From Micromonospora zamorensis (GTDB taxonomy: Bacteria; Actinomycetota; Actinomycetes; Mycobacteriales; Micromonosporaceae), in contig NZ_LT607755.1 of the NCBI RefSeq assembly GCF_900090275.1, forward strand, positions 5,456,001 through 5,520,000: DNA of 64,000 nucleotides. Reading direction: 5' to 3'. Each line of letters opens with the position of its first letter. The first letter of the stretch is position 1. A program made the position numbers and the translations under genes. Positions 7,653 through 16,114 of the stretch are shown in pieces. Below the pieces are notes generated by a model, which was not told the DNA's origin, made no database searches, and worked only from the letters and a program-made list of their open reading frames with translations.

Positions 7653-9122
7653 TCAGCCCAGCCGGGCGACAACCGGGCGAAGTGCGGTGACCACGTCGGG
7701 CGCGGTCACCGGCCCACCCCGGGCCGCCTCCCGGCCGGCGAGCCCGTGCAGGTACGCGGCCGAGGCGGCGGCCCGATCGGCGGGCACCCCGGCCGCCAGC
7801 AACGAGCCGAGCAGCCCGGCCAGCACGTCACCCGTGCCGCCGGTGGCCAGCGCCGGGGTGCCGGTCGGGTTGACGTACGCCCGGCCGTCCGGCGTGCCGA
7901 TCACCGTGCGGTCCCCCTTGAGCAGCACCACCGCGTTCATCCAGGCGGCCAGCCGCAGCGCGGAGCCGACGCGGTCGGCGCCGGGCTCCTCCCCGCACAG
8001 CCGGGTGAACTCCCGGTCGTGCGGGGTGACAACGATCGGCGCGTCCCGCCCGCGCAGCCGGTCGGCGAGTGAGCCGTCCACCAGCAGGGTCAACGCGTCT
8101 GCGTCGAGCACCACCGGCACCGGGGAAGCCAGCACGGCGCGCAGCTCGGCCGCCGCGTCCTCTCCGGTGCCCAGGCCGGAGCCGCAGACCCAGGCCTGCA
8201 CCCGGCCCGCGTCGGCGACCCGCCCACTGGCGATCACCGAGGGGTGCTGGTGCAGCACCTCGGCCCGGGCACCGCCGGCATAGCGGACCAGGCCGGTCGG
8301 CCCGGCCAGAGCGCCGCCGACGGAGAGCACCGCCGCGCCCGGGTAGGTCGCCGAGCCGGTCGACACCCCCACCACGCCCCGGCTGTACTTCTCCGACGCC
8401 GGGCCCAGCTCCGGCCACCAGTCGACCAGGTCGGACCACTCGGTTACCCGCAACGCCGGAGAGCCTCGCAGCCACGGGCGCAGCCCGATGTCGACCAACT
8501 CCACCTGCCCGGCCAGGGCGGCTGCCGGCCCGACCACCAGTGCGGGCTTGAGCGCGCCGAACGCCACCGTCACGTCGGCGCGGACCGCTGTCGGTCGGCC
8601 GGACGCGGACAGCGGCACGTGGCCGGTGTCCACCGCGACCCCGCTCGGCACGTCCACCGCCAGGATGGTGGCGCGCTCGCCGTCGCGCCCACGCAACTCG
8701 CCGAGGCGTTGGACCACCTCGTCCGCGCTCGCCCGCAGCCCACCGGTGCCGCCGATGCCGACGATGCCGTCCAGGACCAGGTCGACCGGGCCGGCCGGCT
8801 GCGGCACCAGCCGGCCACCGGCCGCTCGCAGGGCGGCCAGCCCGGCGGCGTGCGCACGCCCGGGGGTGAGCAGCAGGGCGGACACCTGGACTCCCCGGCG
8901 GGCCAGCCGCTCCCCCGCGTACAGGGCGTCGCCACCGTTGTCACCGGAACCGACCAGCAGCAGCACCCGGGCGCCGTAGACCCCGCCCCGCTCGACGAGC
9001 AGCAGCGCGGCCCGGCGGGCCAGCCCGGCGGCGGCCCGCTGCATCAGCGTCCCGTCCGGCAGCGTGCCCATCAGCCCTGCCTCGGCCGCCCGTACGTCGG
9101 CCACCCGCCACACCGATCTCAT
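7653..9122 (-). CDS. nnr: Bifunctional NAD(P)HX epimerase/dehydratase
   Basis: Nnr repairs damaged NAD(P)H hydrates: the N-terminal YjeF-type epimerase (about residues 1-205) and the C-terminal ADP-dependent dehydratase (about 215-485) are fused as in most actinobacteria. The epimerase shows GSGDNGGDALYAGE. The ribokinase-like dehydratase shows VVVTPHDREFTRLCG and the GTGDVLAGLLGSLLA loop with its catalytic Asp. I chose ATG 9122 (MRSVWRV), which matches family starts; an in-frame ATG at 9137 adds five residues and cannot be excluded. It follows acpS by about 54 bases on the same strand. Confidence 0.93.
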   Translation of the reverse strand: MRSVWRVADVRAAEAGLMGTLPDGTLMQRAAAGLARRAALLLVERGGVYGARVLLLVGSGDNGGDALYAGERLARRGVQVSALLLTPGRAHAAGLAALRAAGGRLVPQPAGPVDLVLDGIVGIGGTGGLRASADEVVQRLGELRGRDGERATILAVDVPSGVAVDTGHVPLSASGRPTAVRADVTVAFGALKPALVVGPAAALAGQVELVDIGLRPWLRGSPALRVTEWSDLVDWWPELGPASEKYSRGVVGVSTGSATYPGAAVLSVGGALAGPTGLVRYAGGARAEVLHQHPSVIASGRVADAGRVQAWVCGSGLGTGEDAAAELRAVLASPVPVVLDADALTLLVDGSLADRLRGRDAPIVVTPHDREFTRLCGEEPGADRVGSALRLAAWMNAVVLLKGDRTVIGTPDGRAYVNPTGTPALATGGTGDVLAGLLGSLLAAGVPADRAAASAAYLHGLAGREAARGGPVTAPDVVTALRPVVARLG

Positions 9123-9176
9123 GCCACCGTGTCCCATTCGTTCGCGGGTGGACCGGGTCGGCCCGCCCAGCCGACG

Positions 9177-9545
9177 TCACCGTTCCGCGACCACCATCGC
9201 CGACGCGATCCCCCCGTCGTGCGACAACGAGAGATGCCAGCGGTTGACCCCACGCGCGTCGGCCGCCGCCGCGACCGTGCCGGAGACGGCGAGCCAGGGA
9301 CGGCCGTCCGGGTCGGGCACGATCTCGCAGTCGTGCCAGCTCAGCCCGGCCGGAGCGCCGAGCGCCTTGGCCACGGCCTCCTTGGCGGCGAAGCGGGCGG
9401 CAAGGGACTCCGACGATCGCGGGGCACCGGCGCGCGTGTGTCGCTCGGCCGCGGTGAAGAGCCGGTCGGCGAGCAGCGGCGTCCGTGCCAGGGCCCGGGC
9501 GAACCGGTCGACCAGGACGACGTCGATGCCGACAGCGACGATCAC
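9177..9545 (-). CDS. acpS: Holo-[acyl-carrier-protein] synthase
   Basis: AcpS transfers phosphopantetheine from CoA to the serine of apo-ACP for fatty-acid synthesis. The 122-residue protein has the Mg-binding Asp8 in VGIDVV, and the [13 protein letters not shown] helix with the second Mg-binding Glu, plus the late [14 protein letters not shown] strand. Two adjacent GTG codons (9546-9548 and 9543-9545) could start it. A TAGGGT -10 box lies 6 bases before the second but only 3 before the first, and family proteins begin M-I-V-x-V-G-I-D, so the second GTG is preferred. It heads the acpS-nnr pair. Confidence 0.94.
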   Translation of the reverse strand: MIVAVGIDVVLVDRFARALARTPLLADRLFTAAERHTRAGAPRSSESLAARFAAKEAVAKALGAPAGLSWHDCEIVPDPDGRPWLAVSGTVAAAADARGVNRWHLSLSHDGGIASAMVVAER

Positions 9546-9551
9546 CACTTC

Positions 9552-9557
9552 ACCCTA
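9552..9557 (-). promoter_or_regulatory. -10 box of acpS, decides the start codon
   Basis: TAGGGT on the minus strand ends 6 bases before the GTG at 9545. With the neighbouring GTG at 9548 the gap would be only 3 bases, which is too short for a transcription start. Confidence 0.55.
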
Positions 9558-9676
9558 CCGGCGGCCGGGGCCGCAGATTAGCCGTCGGGGCCGCGGTGGG
9601 CAACGCCTGTGGACAGGCCGGGGTACGCCTCAACGCCGGCTGTCCACAGGGCACTCGACGACCTCCGGTACGCGCC

Positions 9677-9682
9677 TAGCGT
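9677..9682 (+). promoter_or_regulatory. Candidate -10 box for the WXG-like gene pair
   Basis: TAGCGT would give a transcript starting near 9689 with a leader of about 31 bases that carries a GGTGGGGG-type ribosome binding site before the ATG at 9720. No good -35 is visible. Confidence 0.4.
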
Positions 9683-9719
9683 CAGCGCGTCGATCCCGAT
9701 CGTCGGTGGGGGTGTGGTC

Positions 9720-10016
9720 ATGACCGATAAGCCGTTCGTCGTCCGGCCGGAGGAGCTGCGCGCGGTCGCCGTAGTGCTCGACGACGGGGCGCACCGGCTG
9801 GCGCTGGGCCTCGCGGGGGTGCCCGGGTTGCTGGTGACGGCACCCGAGTGGCGAGCCGGCGCGGCCCTGGCCGGGGTGGAGGCAGCCATGCACTCCTGGT
9901 TGTGCCTGGTGGGTGCTCGGGTCACGGCGGCCTCCGCCGGGGTGCGGGCCGCGGCCGAGGCGTACGAGTCGGTCGACGACCGGGCGGCCGACCGGTTCGC
10001 CACCCTGCACCGGTGA
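9720..10016 (+). CDS. Small WXG100/ESX-associated-like helical protein
   Basis: This 98-residue protein has no signal peptide or membrane segment. It is almost all Ala/Val/Leu-rich helix with the pattern of ESX (type VII) secretion-associated partners: a first helix VRPEELRAVAVVLDDGAHRL, a central WRAGAAL turn and a long second helix VTAASAGVRAAAEAYESVDDRAADRF. I chose ATG 9720, which has a purine-rich site before it; the frame is open upstream but lacks a better start. Its stop overlaps the next GTG in GTGA, so it is coupled to the WXG-domain hydrolase and probably acts as its partner. The family call is by fold pattern. Confidence 0.7.
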   Translation: MTDKPFVVRPEELRAVAVVLDDGAHRLALGLAGVPGLLVTAPEWRAGAALAGVEAAMHSWLCLVGARVTAASAGVRAAAEAYESVDDRAADRFATLHR

Positions 10017-11629
10017 GCAGCGTCGCCTACCGACACCTGTGGGCAGCCGATCCGAGCGGGTGGCGGGCCGCCGGGACGGCCTGGGCGGGGTTGACCGGGC
10101 TGGTCGACCGACGCGTCGGTGAGCTGCGTACGGCGGACGGGCGCTTGCGGGGCGGTTGGTCGGGCGCGGCGGCCACGGCGGCGGACGCCCGGCTCGTCGG
10201 CCTTCGTGACGAGCTGACGTCGGTCGCACCCGTGTTGATCGAGGTCGACCAGGTGCTGGCCGAGTTGGGCGGCCGGCTGACCGTGGCGAAGGCACGGCTC
10301 GCCGATGCGGTCGCCCTGGCGGACGCGGCCGGCCTGCTGGTGGACCGCTCGGGTGGGGTGCACGTCGATCCCGCCCGGGCCCGGCCGACCGAGCGGGCCG
10401 GCGTGGCAGCGGCCCGGGTGGCGGCAGACCTGCGGGACGCGCTCGACGAGGCCGGTGCCGCGGACCGGGCCGCCGCCGACCGGTTGGACGAGCTGGCCCT
10501 GGCCGCCGGCACCGGCTGGGCCTCCCCGCCACCGCCGGACCGGCCGGCCCCCGGCGCGGCGCCGACCCTGGTCCGCGCCTGGTGGGCGGGTCTGACACCG
10601 GCGCAGCGACGGTGGCTGATCGGGCACGAGCCGGCGCTGGTCGGCCGATTGGACGGGGTGCCGGTGGCCGCCCGCGACCAGGCCAACCGGCTGCGGCTCG
10701 GGGTCTGGCGGGAGGAGCTGCTGGCCGAGCGGCGGCGGTTGCTGACCCGGGTGCCGCCGGGGGCATTGGCGTCGCTCCGGCTGCGCGGGGTGGCTGAGCG
10801 GTTGGCCGGTCTGGACGCGCTGGGCGGACGACTGGCGGGCGGCGGGGAGCCGCGGGCATACCTGCTGGGGCTGGATACGGCCGGTGAGGGTCGGGTGGTG
10901 CTGGCGCTCGGCGACCCGGACCAGGCCGACCGGGTGCTCACCTACGTGCCGGGGATGGGTTCCGGGCTGGACGACGCCCCCGGTGAGCTGGGCAGGGCGG
11001 CGCGGGTGCTGGACCGGTGCGCCACGCTCGCCCCGACTGAACGCAGCGCTGCGGTGCTCTGGTTGGACTACGACGCCCCGGATTTCGTGACCGACGCGAC
11101 TTCGGCAGGTCTGGCACGCGATGCCGGCCCGGCGCTGCACCGCTTCCAGGAGGGGCTGCGGGCCACCCACGAGGGGCCACCGGCCCGGCAGACCGTGCTC
11201 GGGCACAGCTACGGGTCACTGGTGGTGGGCATGGCCGCCCGGGAGCACGGGCTGGCCGCCGACGCGCTGGTCTTTGTCGGTTCCCCAGGGGTCGGTGCGT
11301 CGCACGCCGCCGAGCTGGGCGTGCCCACCCGGGAGGTCTGGGCGAGCAGCGCTCCCGACGACGTGATCCGCGGGGCCCTTCCGGTGGACGAGATGGGCCG
11401 TCGTGCGCTGTCCGGCGCGGCTCCGCTGGCCGCCGCGCTGGCCTGGCCCGACCGGACCGGCCACGAGCTGTGGTTCGGTCACGACCCGTCGGATCCCGGG
11501 TTCGGCGGTCGGGTCTTCGGCAGTGGGCGAGGAGGCCACACCGGTTACTGGGACCCGGGCAATCCCGCGCTGGACGGGATGGCCCGGGTCGTGCTGGGCC
11601 AGGTCGTGGAGGGGCCTACTCGACGGTGA
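10013..11629 (+). CDS. WXG-like N-terminal domain fused to a DUF1023 alpha/beta hydrolase
   Basis: The 538-residue protein begins with about 250 residues of Ala/Arg-rich coiled helices with a WRAAGTAWAGL start and a GGWSGAAATAA turn, like the WXG/LXG targeting domains of type VII secretion substrates. The C-terminal ~290 residues are an alpha/beta hydrolase of the DUF1023 type: YLLGLDTAGEGRVVLALGD, the nucleophile elbow GHSYGSLVVG, the following FVGSPGVGASHAAEL, and a late His (TGHELWFGHDP or GGHTGYW). There is no signal peptide, as expected for such substrates. No ESX core genes are in the window. The 3' end overlaps the convergent glmS by 14 bp. A secreted lipase-like or toxin-like role is an inference. 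Confidence 0.8.
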   Translation: MSSVAYRHLWAADPSGWRAAGTAWAGLTGLVDRRVGELRTADGRLRGGWSGAAATAADARLVGLRDELTSVAPVLIEVDQVLAELGGRLTVAKARLADAVALADAAGLLVDRSGGVHVDPARARPTERAGVAAARVAADLRDALDEAGAADRAAADRLDELALAAGTGWASPPPPDRPAPGAAPTLVRAWWAGLTPAQRRWLIGHEPALVGRLDGVPVAARDQANRLRLGVWREELLAERRRLLTRVPPGALASLRLRGVAERLAGLDALGGRLAGGGEPRAYLLGLDTAGEGRVVLALGDPDQADRVLTYVPGMGSGLDDAPGELGRAARVLDRCATLAPTERSAAVLWLDYDAPDFVTDATSAGLARDAGPALHRFQEGLRATHEGPPARQTVLGHSYGSLVVGMAAREHGLAADALVFVGSPGVGASHAAELGVPTREVWASSAPDDVIRGALPVDEMGRRALSGAAPLAAALAWPDRTGHELWFGHDPSDPGFGGRVFGSGRGGHTGYWDPGNPALDGMARVVLGQVVEGPTRR

Positions 11630-13529
11630 CCGACTTGGCCAGGTTGCGGGGCTGGTCCACGTCGTGTCCACGGGCGGCGGCGATCTCGGCGGCCAGCACC
11701 TGCAACGGCACCGTGGTGACGAGCGGGGCCAGCAGCGTCGGCGTACGCGGCACGTAGATGAGGTGGTCGGCGTACCGGACGACCGCCTCGTCGCCCTCCT
11801 CCGCGATCACGATGGTCCGCGCACCGCGCGCCCGGACCTCCTGGATGTTGGAGACGACCTTGTCGTGCAGCATGCCCCGGCCGACCGGCGAGGGCACCAC
11901 GCAGATGACCGGGGTGCCCTTGTCGATCAGGGCGATCGGGCCGTGCTTCAGCTCGCCGGCGGCGAAGCCCTCGGCGTGCATGTACGCCAGTTCCTTGAGC
12001 TTCAGCGCGCCCTCCAGGGCCACCGGGTAGCCGACGTGTCGACCGATGAACAGCACTGTCGGCTCGGACTTCAGCTCCCGGGCCAGCTCGCGGACGGGCT
12101 CGATCCGGTCGAGCAGCTCGCGCAGCTTGCCGGGGATCTCCTGCAACTGCGCGACCACCGCGCCCACCTCGTCGGCGAACTTGATGCCGCGCACCTGGGC
12201 CAGGTGCAGGCCGATCAGGTAGCAGGCGACGACCTGGGTGAGGAACGCCTTGGTGGAGGCGACGGCGATCTCCGGCCCGCCGTGGGTGTAGAGCACGGCG
12301 TCCGACTCACGGGGGATGGTCGAGCCGTTGGTGTTGCAGATCGCCAGCACCCGGGCCTTCTGCTCCTTGGCGTGGCGCAGCGCCATCAGGGTGTCCATCG
12401 TCTCGCCGGACTGCGAGATCACCACGATCAGCGTGGACCGGTCGAGGACCGGGTCGCGGTAGCGGAACTCGCTGGCCAGCTCCACCTCGCAGGGGATCCG
12501 GGTCCAGTGCTCGATGGCGTACTTGGCGACCATGCCGGCGTGGTACGCCGTGCCGCAGGCCACGATGAAGATCTTGTCGACGTCGCGCAGGTCCTGGTCG
12601 CTGAGGCGGACCTCGTCGAGGGCGATCTCGCCGGTCTCGGTGAGCCGGCCGAGCAGCGTGTCGGCGATGGCCTGCGGCTGCTCCTCGATCTCCTTGAGCA
12701 TGAACCAGTCGTAGCCACCCTTCTCGGCGGCCGAGGAGTCCCAGTCGATGTGGAAGTCCTTGCCGGCGGCGGGCTGGCCGTCGAAGTCGGTGATCTCGAT
12801 GCTGTCACCGGTGATCAGGACGATCTGGTCCTGGCCCAGCTCGACCGCTTCCCGGGTGTGCTCGATGAACGCGGCCACGTCGCTGGCCAGGTAGTTCTCA
12901 CCGTCGCCGCGGCCGACGACCAGCGGCGAGTTGCGCCGGGCGCCGACGACCGCACCGGGCACGCCGGCGTCCACCGCGAGCAGGGTGAACGCGCCCTCCA
13001 GCCGCTGGCAGACCACCCGCATGCCGGCGGCGAGCAGCTGCGGGCTGTCCGGCTGGCCGGCGGCGCGCAGGTCGGCCAGCGCGGCGGCGAGCAGGTGCGC
13101 GGCGCACTCGGTGTCGGTGTCGCTGGTGAACTGGACGCCGTCGGCCTCCAGCTCGTTACGGAGCTTGGCGAAGTTTTCGATGATGCCGTTGTGGATCACC
13201 GCGACCCGGCCGTCGGGGGCGACGTGCGGGTGGGCGTTGCGGTCGGTCGGGCCGCCGTGGGTGGCCCACCGGGTGTGCCCGATGCCGGTGGTGCCGTCAC
13301 CGATGCCGATCGGGCTGGCCGCGCAGGAGGTCGGGTCGTCGGCGGCCCGCTCGGACAGCACCTTCTCAAGGTTGGCCAGCTTGCCGGCCTTCTTCTCGGT
13401 CAGCAGCCGGTCGTCGCAGACGATCGCGACGCCCGCCGAGTCGTAGCCGCGGTATTCCAGCCGCCGCAGCCCGTCGAGCACGATGCTGAGTGCGGGGCGC
13501 GCGCCCGCGTATCCCACGATTCCACACAT
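11616..13529 (-). CDS. glmS: Glutamine-fructose-6-phosphate aminotransferase (isomerizing)
   Basis: GlmS makes glucosamine-6-phosphate from fructose-6-phosphate and glutamine, the first step to UDP-GlcNAc. The 637-residue protein has the Ntn-type glutaminase domain with its catalytic Cys2 exposed after Met removal (MCGIVGYAG), the RWATHG motif, and two SIS sugar-isomerase domains (CGTAYHAG, SQSGETMDTL, and ELKHGPIALID). A TAGGCT box lies exactly 7 bases before the ATG, so the mRNA is probably leaderless. The last 14 bases overlap the convergent hydrolase gene. glmM lies further upstream on the same strand. Confidence 0.97.
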   Translation of the reverse strand: MCGIVGYAGARPALSIVLDGLRRLEYRGYDSAGVAIVCDDRLLTEKKAGKLANLEKVLSERAADDPTSCAASPIGIGDGTTGIGHTRWATHGGPTDRNAHPHVAPDGRVAVIHNGIIENFAKLRNELEADGVQFTSDTDTECAAHLLAAALADLRAAGQPDSPQLLAAGMRVVCQRLEGAFTLLAVDAGVPGAVVGARRNSPLVVGRGDGENYLASDVAAFIEHTREAVELGQDQIVLITGDSIEITDFDGQPAAGKDFHIDWDSSAAEKGGYDWFMLKEIEEQPQAIADTLLGRLTETGEIALDEVRLSDQDLRDVDKIFIVACGTAYHAGMVAKYAIEHWTRIPCEVELASEFRYRDPVLDRSTLIVVISQSGETMDTLMALRHAKEQKARVLAICNTNGSTIPRESDAVLYTHGGPEIAVASTKAFLTQVVACYLIGLHLAQVRGIKFADEVGAVVAQLQEIPGKLRELLDRIEPVRELARELKSEPTVLFIGRHVGYPVALEGALKLKELAYMHAEGFAAGELKHGPIALIDKGTPVICVVPSPVGRGMLHDKVVSNIQEVRARGARTIVIAEEGDEAVVRYADHLIYVPRTPTLLAPLVTTVPLQVLAAEIAAARGHDVDQPRNLAKSVTVE

Positions 13530-13536
13530 GGCCCGC

Positions 13537-13542
13537 AGCCTA
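13537..13542 (-). promoter_or_regulatory. -10 box of glmS, probable leaderless start
   Basis: TAGGCT, preceded by a TGGGT extension, is followed by 7 bases and the glmS ATG. No -35 consensus is seen. Confidence 0.6.
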
Positions 13543-13767
13543 ACCCAGTTTCACTCATGATGGGTGCTCGAAAGTCGGGTTATCAATCACGGAATCTGAG
13601 CGATCGGGGGTTGGCGGGGCGCAACGGGACGAGCATCGCAGGCCGGGCGGGGCCGCCCGGAGGTGACGGGGGTTGCGGCGCGCCGTCGGGTACGACAGTC
13701 TCTCGGCGGGTTCGGCGCGCCCGCCCTCGGCCCGTTCGTCCCATACCCACTCCCGCCCGGAGCAGCC

Positions 13768-14799
13768 ATGTCCGACGCGCCCCCGCCCGATCCGTCCCCC
13801 ACCTCACCATCGGACCCGGCACCCGGCGGCACGTCGGGGTCGGCACCCGAGCCGTCCCCGCTGAGCCCGGCCTCTCCGTTGCCACCGGATCCGACAGCAC
13901 CGCCCTCCCCCGCGGGGCTCCCGGCGCCCGACCCACTGGCACCGGCTCAGCCGTGGGCACCGCCGGCGCCGTGGGCGCCAGCCCCGTGGACTCCGGCCGC
14001 GCCGTGGACCCCGTCGCCGCCCCCGACCCAGTGGACGCCTCAACCGCCGCCGACCCCGTGGACGCCCGGGCCACCGGCGTCGCCGTGGTCGCCGTCCCCG
14101 CCCGACCCGTCGGATCCGACTGCCGCCGGGCCGCCTCCGGCAGCAGGATGGCCCACGCCTGCCGGCGCGCCACCGCCCGCGCACTGGCCACCGTCAGCCG
14201 GATGGCCGCCCCACGGCTATCCGCCGCCGTACACCTACCCCGGCCAGCCGCGTGCCAGCAGCAGCCCGACCACGAGCAGCGGCCGGATCGTCGGCATCGT
14301 CGTCGCGGTCTTCGCGGCACTGGTCCTGGCCGTCTGCGGTTGCCTCTGCGCGAGTGGTTTCCTGTTGGACAGACCCGGCTCGGAGCCGATCGCCGAGGAG
14401 CCGTGGGTTGTTCCCGACGACGGTTGGACCGCACCCACCACACGTGCGCCCATTCCGGAGCGACCCAGCCCCGCGCCCCCGACCCCGAGTAAGCAGCCGG
14501 TCACCCGACCGACGTCGGGGCCGGCCCCGGTGACGGTGGTCTACGAGGTCACCGGATCGGGCGAGGCCGACATCGCGTACTTCGACGCCGAGAGCGACCT
14601 GATCCACGTCGTCGGCGCGAAGCTCCCCTGGCGCACCACCATCCGGACCAACGGCCAGAGCCGGGTCAGGTTGGAGGCCGACTGGCTGGATATGGAATAC
14701 CACGGTCTCCTCGAATGCACCGTCACGATCACCGGCACCGGCACGCCGGTGGTCCTCAAGGAGCGGAGCTACGGCAGCATCTGGTGCGCGCCCGAGTGA
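13768..14799 (+). CDS. Pro-rich single-pass membrane protein with MmpS-like C-terminal domain
   Basis: The 343-residue protein starts with ~165 residues of disordered Pro/Ala/Ser sequence in which a P-W-[AT/S]-P unit recurs (PWAPPAPWAPAPWTP), then one membrane helix (IVGIVVAVFAALVLAVCGCLC) and an extracellular part. The last ~90 residues (VVYEVTGSGEADIAYFD... to the final WCAPE) match the MmpS-type beta domain, in which two cysteines (LLECTV, IWCAPE) may pair. I chose ATG 13768 because GGAG lies 5 bases before it. It lies divergent from glmS. Similar proteins are common in Micromonosporaceae; the function is unknown. Confidence 0.75.
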   Translation: MSDAPPPDPSPTSPSDPAPGGTSGSAPEPSPLSPASPLPPDPTAPPSPAGLPAPDPLAPAQPWAPPAPWAPAPWTPAAPWTPSPPPTQWTPQPPPTPWTPGPPASPWSPSPPDPSDPTAAGPPPAAGWPTPAGAPPPAHWPPSAGWPPHGYPPPYTYPGQPRASSSPTTSSGRIVGIVVAVFAALVLAVCGCLCASGFLLDRPGSEPIAEEPWVVPDDGWTAPTTRAPIPERPSPAPPTPSKQPVTRPTSGPAPVTVVYEVTGSGEADIAYFDAESDLIHVVGAKLPWRTTIRTNGQSRVRLEADWLDMEYHGLLECTVTITGTGTPVVLKERSYGSIWCAPE

Positions 14800-14826
14800 G
14801 GCTGGGGTTCGGCCATGGTGTGGCCT

Positions 14827-14832
14827 TAGGCT
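14827..14832 (+). promoter_or_regulatory. -10 box of the aminotransferase gene, probable leaderless start
   Basis: TAGGCT is followed by exactly 7 bases and the GTG at 14840. The context TTAGGCT is shared with the glmS box. Confidence 0.6.
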
Positions 14833-14839
14833 GGCGCAG

Positions 14840-16027
14840 GTGACGAGCACCGATGTCGACCCGCTGGTGGCCCGGATGCGGCCGTTCGGCACGACGATCT
14901 TCGCCGAGATGTCCGCCCTCGCCGTGCGCACCGGCGCGGTCAACCTCGGGCAGGGCTTCCCGGACACCGACGGTCCGCCGGAGATGCTGGCCGCCGCCGC
15001 CGAGGCGCTGCGCGGCGGGCAGAACCAGTACCCGCCCGGCCCGGGGATTCCCGCCCTGCGCGCGGCGGTCGCGGCCCACCAGCAGCGGTTCCAGGACCTG
15101 TCGTACGACCCGGACGGCGAGATCGTCATCACCGCGGGTGCCACCGAGGCGGTCGCGGCCAGCATCCTCGCCCTCTGCGAACCGGGTGACGAGGTGGTGT
15201 GCTTCGAGCCGTACTACGACTCGTACGCTGCCTCGATCGCCCTGGCCGGCGCGGTCCGGCGACCGGTGACCCTGCGGCCCGCGGCCGACGGCCGGTACGC
15301 CTTCGACCCGGCGGCGCTGCGCGCGGCGTTCGGCCCGCGCACCCGACTGGTGCTGCTCAACTCACCGCACAACCCGACCGGCAGGGTCTTCACCCCGGCC
15401 GAGTTGGCGCTGGTCGCCGAGCTGTGTCAGGAGTTCGGCGCGTACGCGGTCACCGACGAGGTGTACGAGCACCTGGTCTTCACCGACGCGTCGAGCCCGC
15501 ACGTGTCGTTGGCCAGCCTGCCGGGGATGCGGGAGCGGACGCTGCGCATCTCCTCGGCCGGCAAAACGTTCTCCTGCACGGGTTGGAAGGTCGGCTGGGC
15601 GAGCGGCCCGGCGGCGCTGGTCTCGGCGGTGCTGCGGGTGAAGCAGTTCCTCACCTTCGTGAACGCGGCACCGCTGCAACCGGCGGTGGCAGTGGCGTTG
15701 GCCCTGCCGGACGACTACTACACCGGCTTCCGCGACGGGCTCCAGCAGCGCCGTGACCAGCTCGTCGGTGGTCTCACCGACGCCGGGTTCGAGGTGCTCG
15801 ACTCGGAGGGGACATATTTCGTCACCGCCGACATCACCGCGCTCGGCGGCCGGGACGGGGTGGAGTTCTGCCGTTCGCTGCCGGAGCGCTGTGGTGTGGT
15901 GGCGGTGCCGACGCAGGTCTTCTACGACGATGTGGAGGCGGGCCGACGGCTGGTCCGGTTCGCGTTCTGCAAGCGTCCCGAGGTGCTGACCGAGGCGGTC
16001 AGCCGGCTGCGCGCTCTGAGCCGCTGA
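14840..16027 (+). CDS. Class I/II PLP-dependent aminotransferase
   Basis: The 395-residue fold-type I aminotransferase has the PLP lysine in SSAGKTFSCTGWKVGW, the NSPHNPTGRVF Asn/Pro motif, the DEVYEHLVF Asp/Tyr segment and the phosphate-binding Arg in LVRFAFCKR. The N-terminal VNLGQGFPDTDGP and the GGQNQYPPGPG motif are typical of the kynurenine/glutamine or methionine aminotransferase subgroup, which in actinobacteria is also annotated as N-succinyldiaminopimelate aminotransferase (DapC). I cannot choose the substrate from sequence. GTG 14840 follows a -10 box by 7 bases. A strong hairpin separates it from the convergent glmM. Confidence 0.9.
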   Translation: MTSTDVDPLVARMRPFGTTIFAEMSALAVRTGAVNLGQGFPDTDGPPEMLAAAAEALRGGQNQYPPGPGIPALRAAVAAHQQRFQDLSYDPDGEIVITAGATEAVAASILALCEPGDEVVCFEPYYDSYAASIALAGAVRRPVTLRPAADGRYAFDPAALRAAFGPRTRLVLLNSPHNPTGRVFTPAELALVAELCQEFGAYAVTDEVYEHLVFTDASSPHVSLASLPGMRERTLRISSAGKTFSCTGWKVGWASGPAALVSAVLRVKQFLTFVNAAPLQPAVAVALALPDDYYTGFRDGLQQRRDQLVGGLTDAGFEVLDSEGTYFVTADITALGGRDGVEFCRSLPERCGVVAVPTQVFYDDVEAGRRLVRFAFCKRPEVLTEAVSRLRALSR

Positions 16028-16051
16028 ATCGACGGGCCGGCTGTCCGGGAG

Positions 16052-16090
16052 GCTGTGGAGCTGATGTCGTGAGCGACTCAGCTCCACAGC
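16052..16090. terminator. Long hairpin between convergent aminotransferase and glmM genes
   Basis: Arms GCTGTGGAGCTGA (16052-16064) and TCAGCTCCACAGC (16078-16090) pair perfectly over 13 bp, and after one bulged T the stem continues with GTCG/CGAC closing a TGAG loop. It can fold from both strands and suits a bidirectional terminator. A partial copy is found at 21630-21656. Confidence 0.75.
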
Positions 16091-16114
16091 GTCCGAACTG
16101 ACCGCGCCCGCCCG

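Noticed and set aside
11403..14492. A long plus-strand open frame across glmS
   Set aside because: Antisense to glmS, which has full family motifs; no start signal and no recognisable product.
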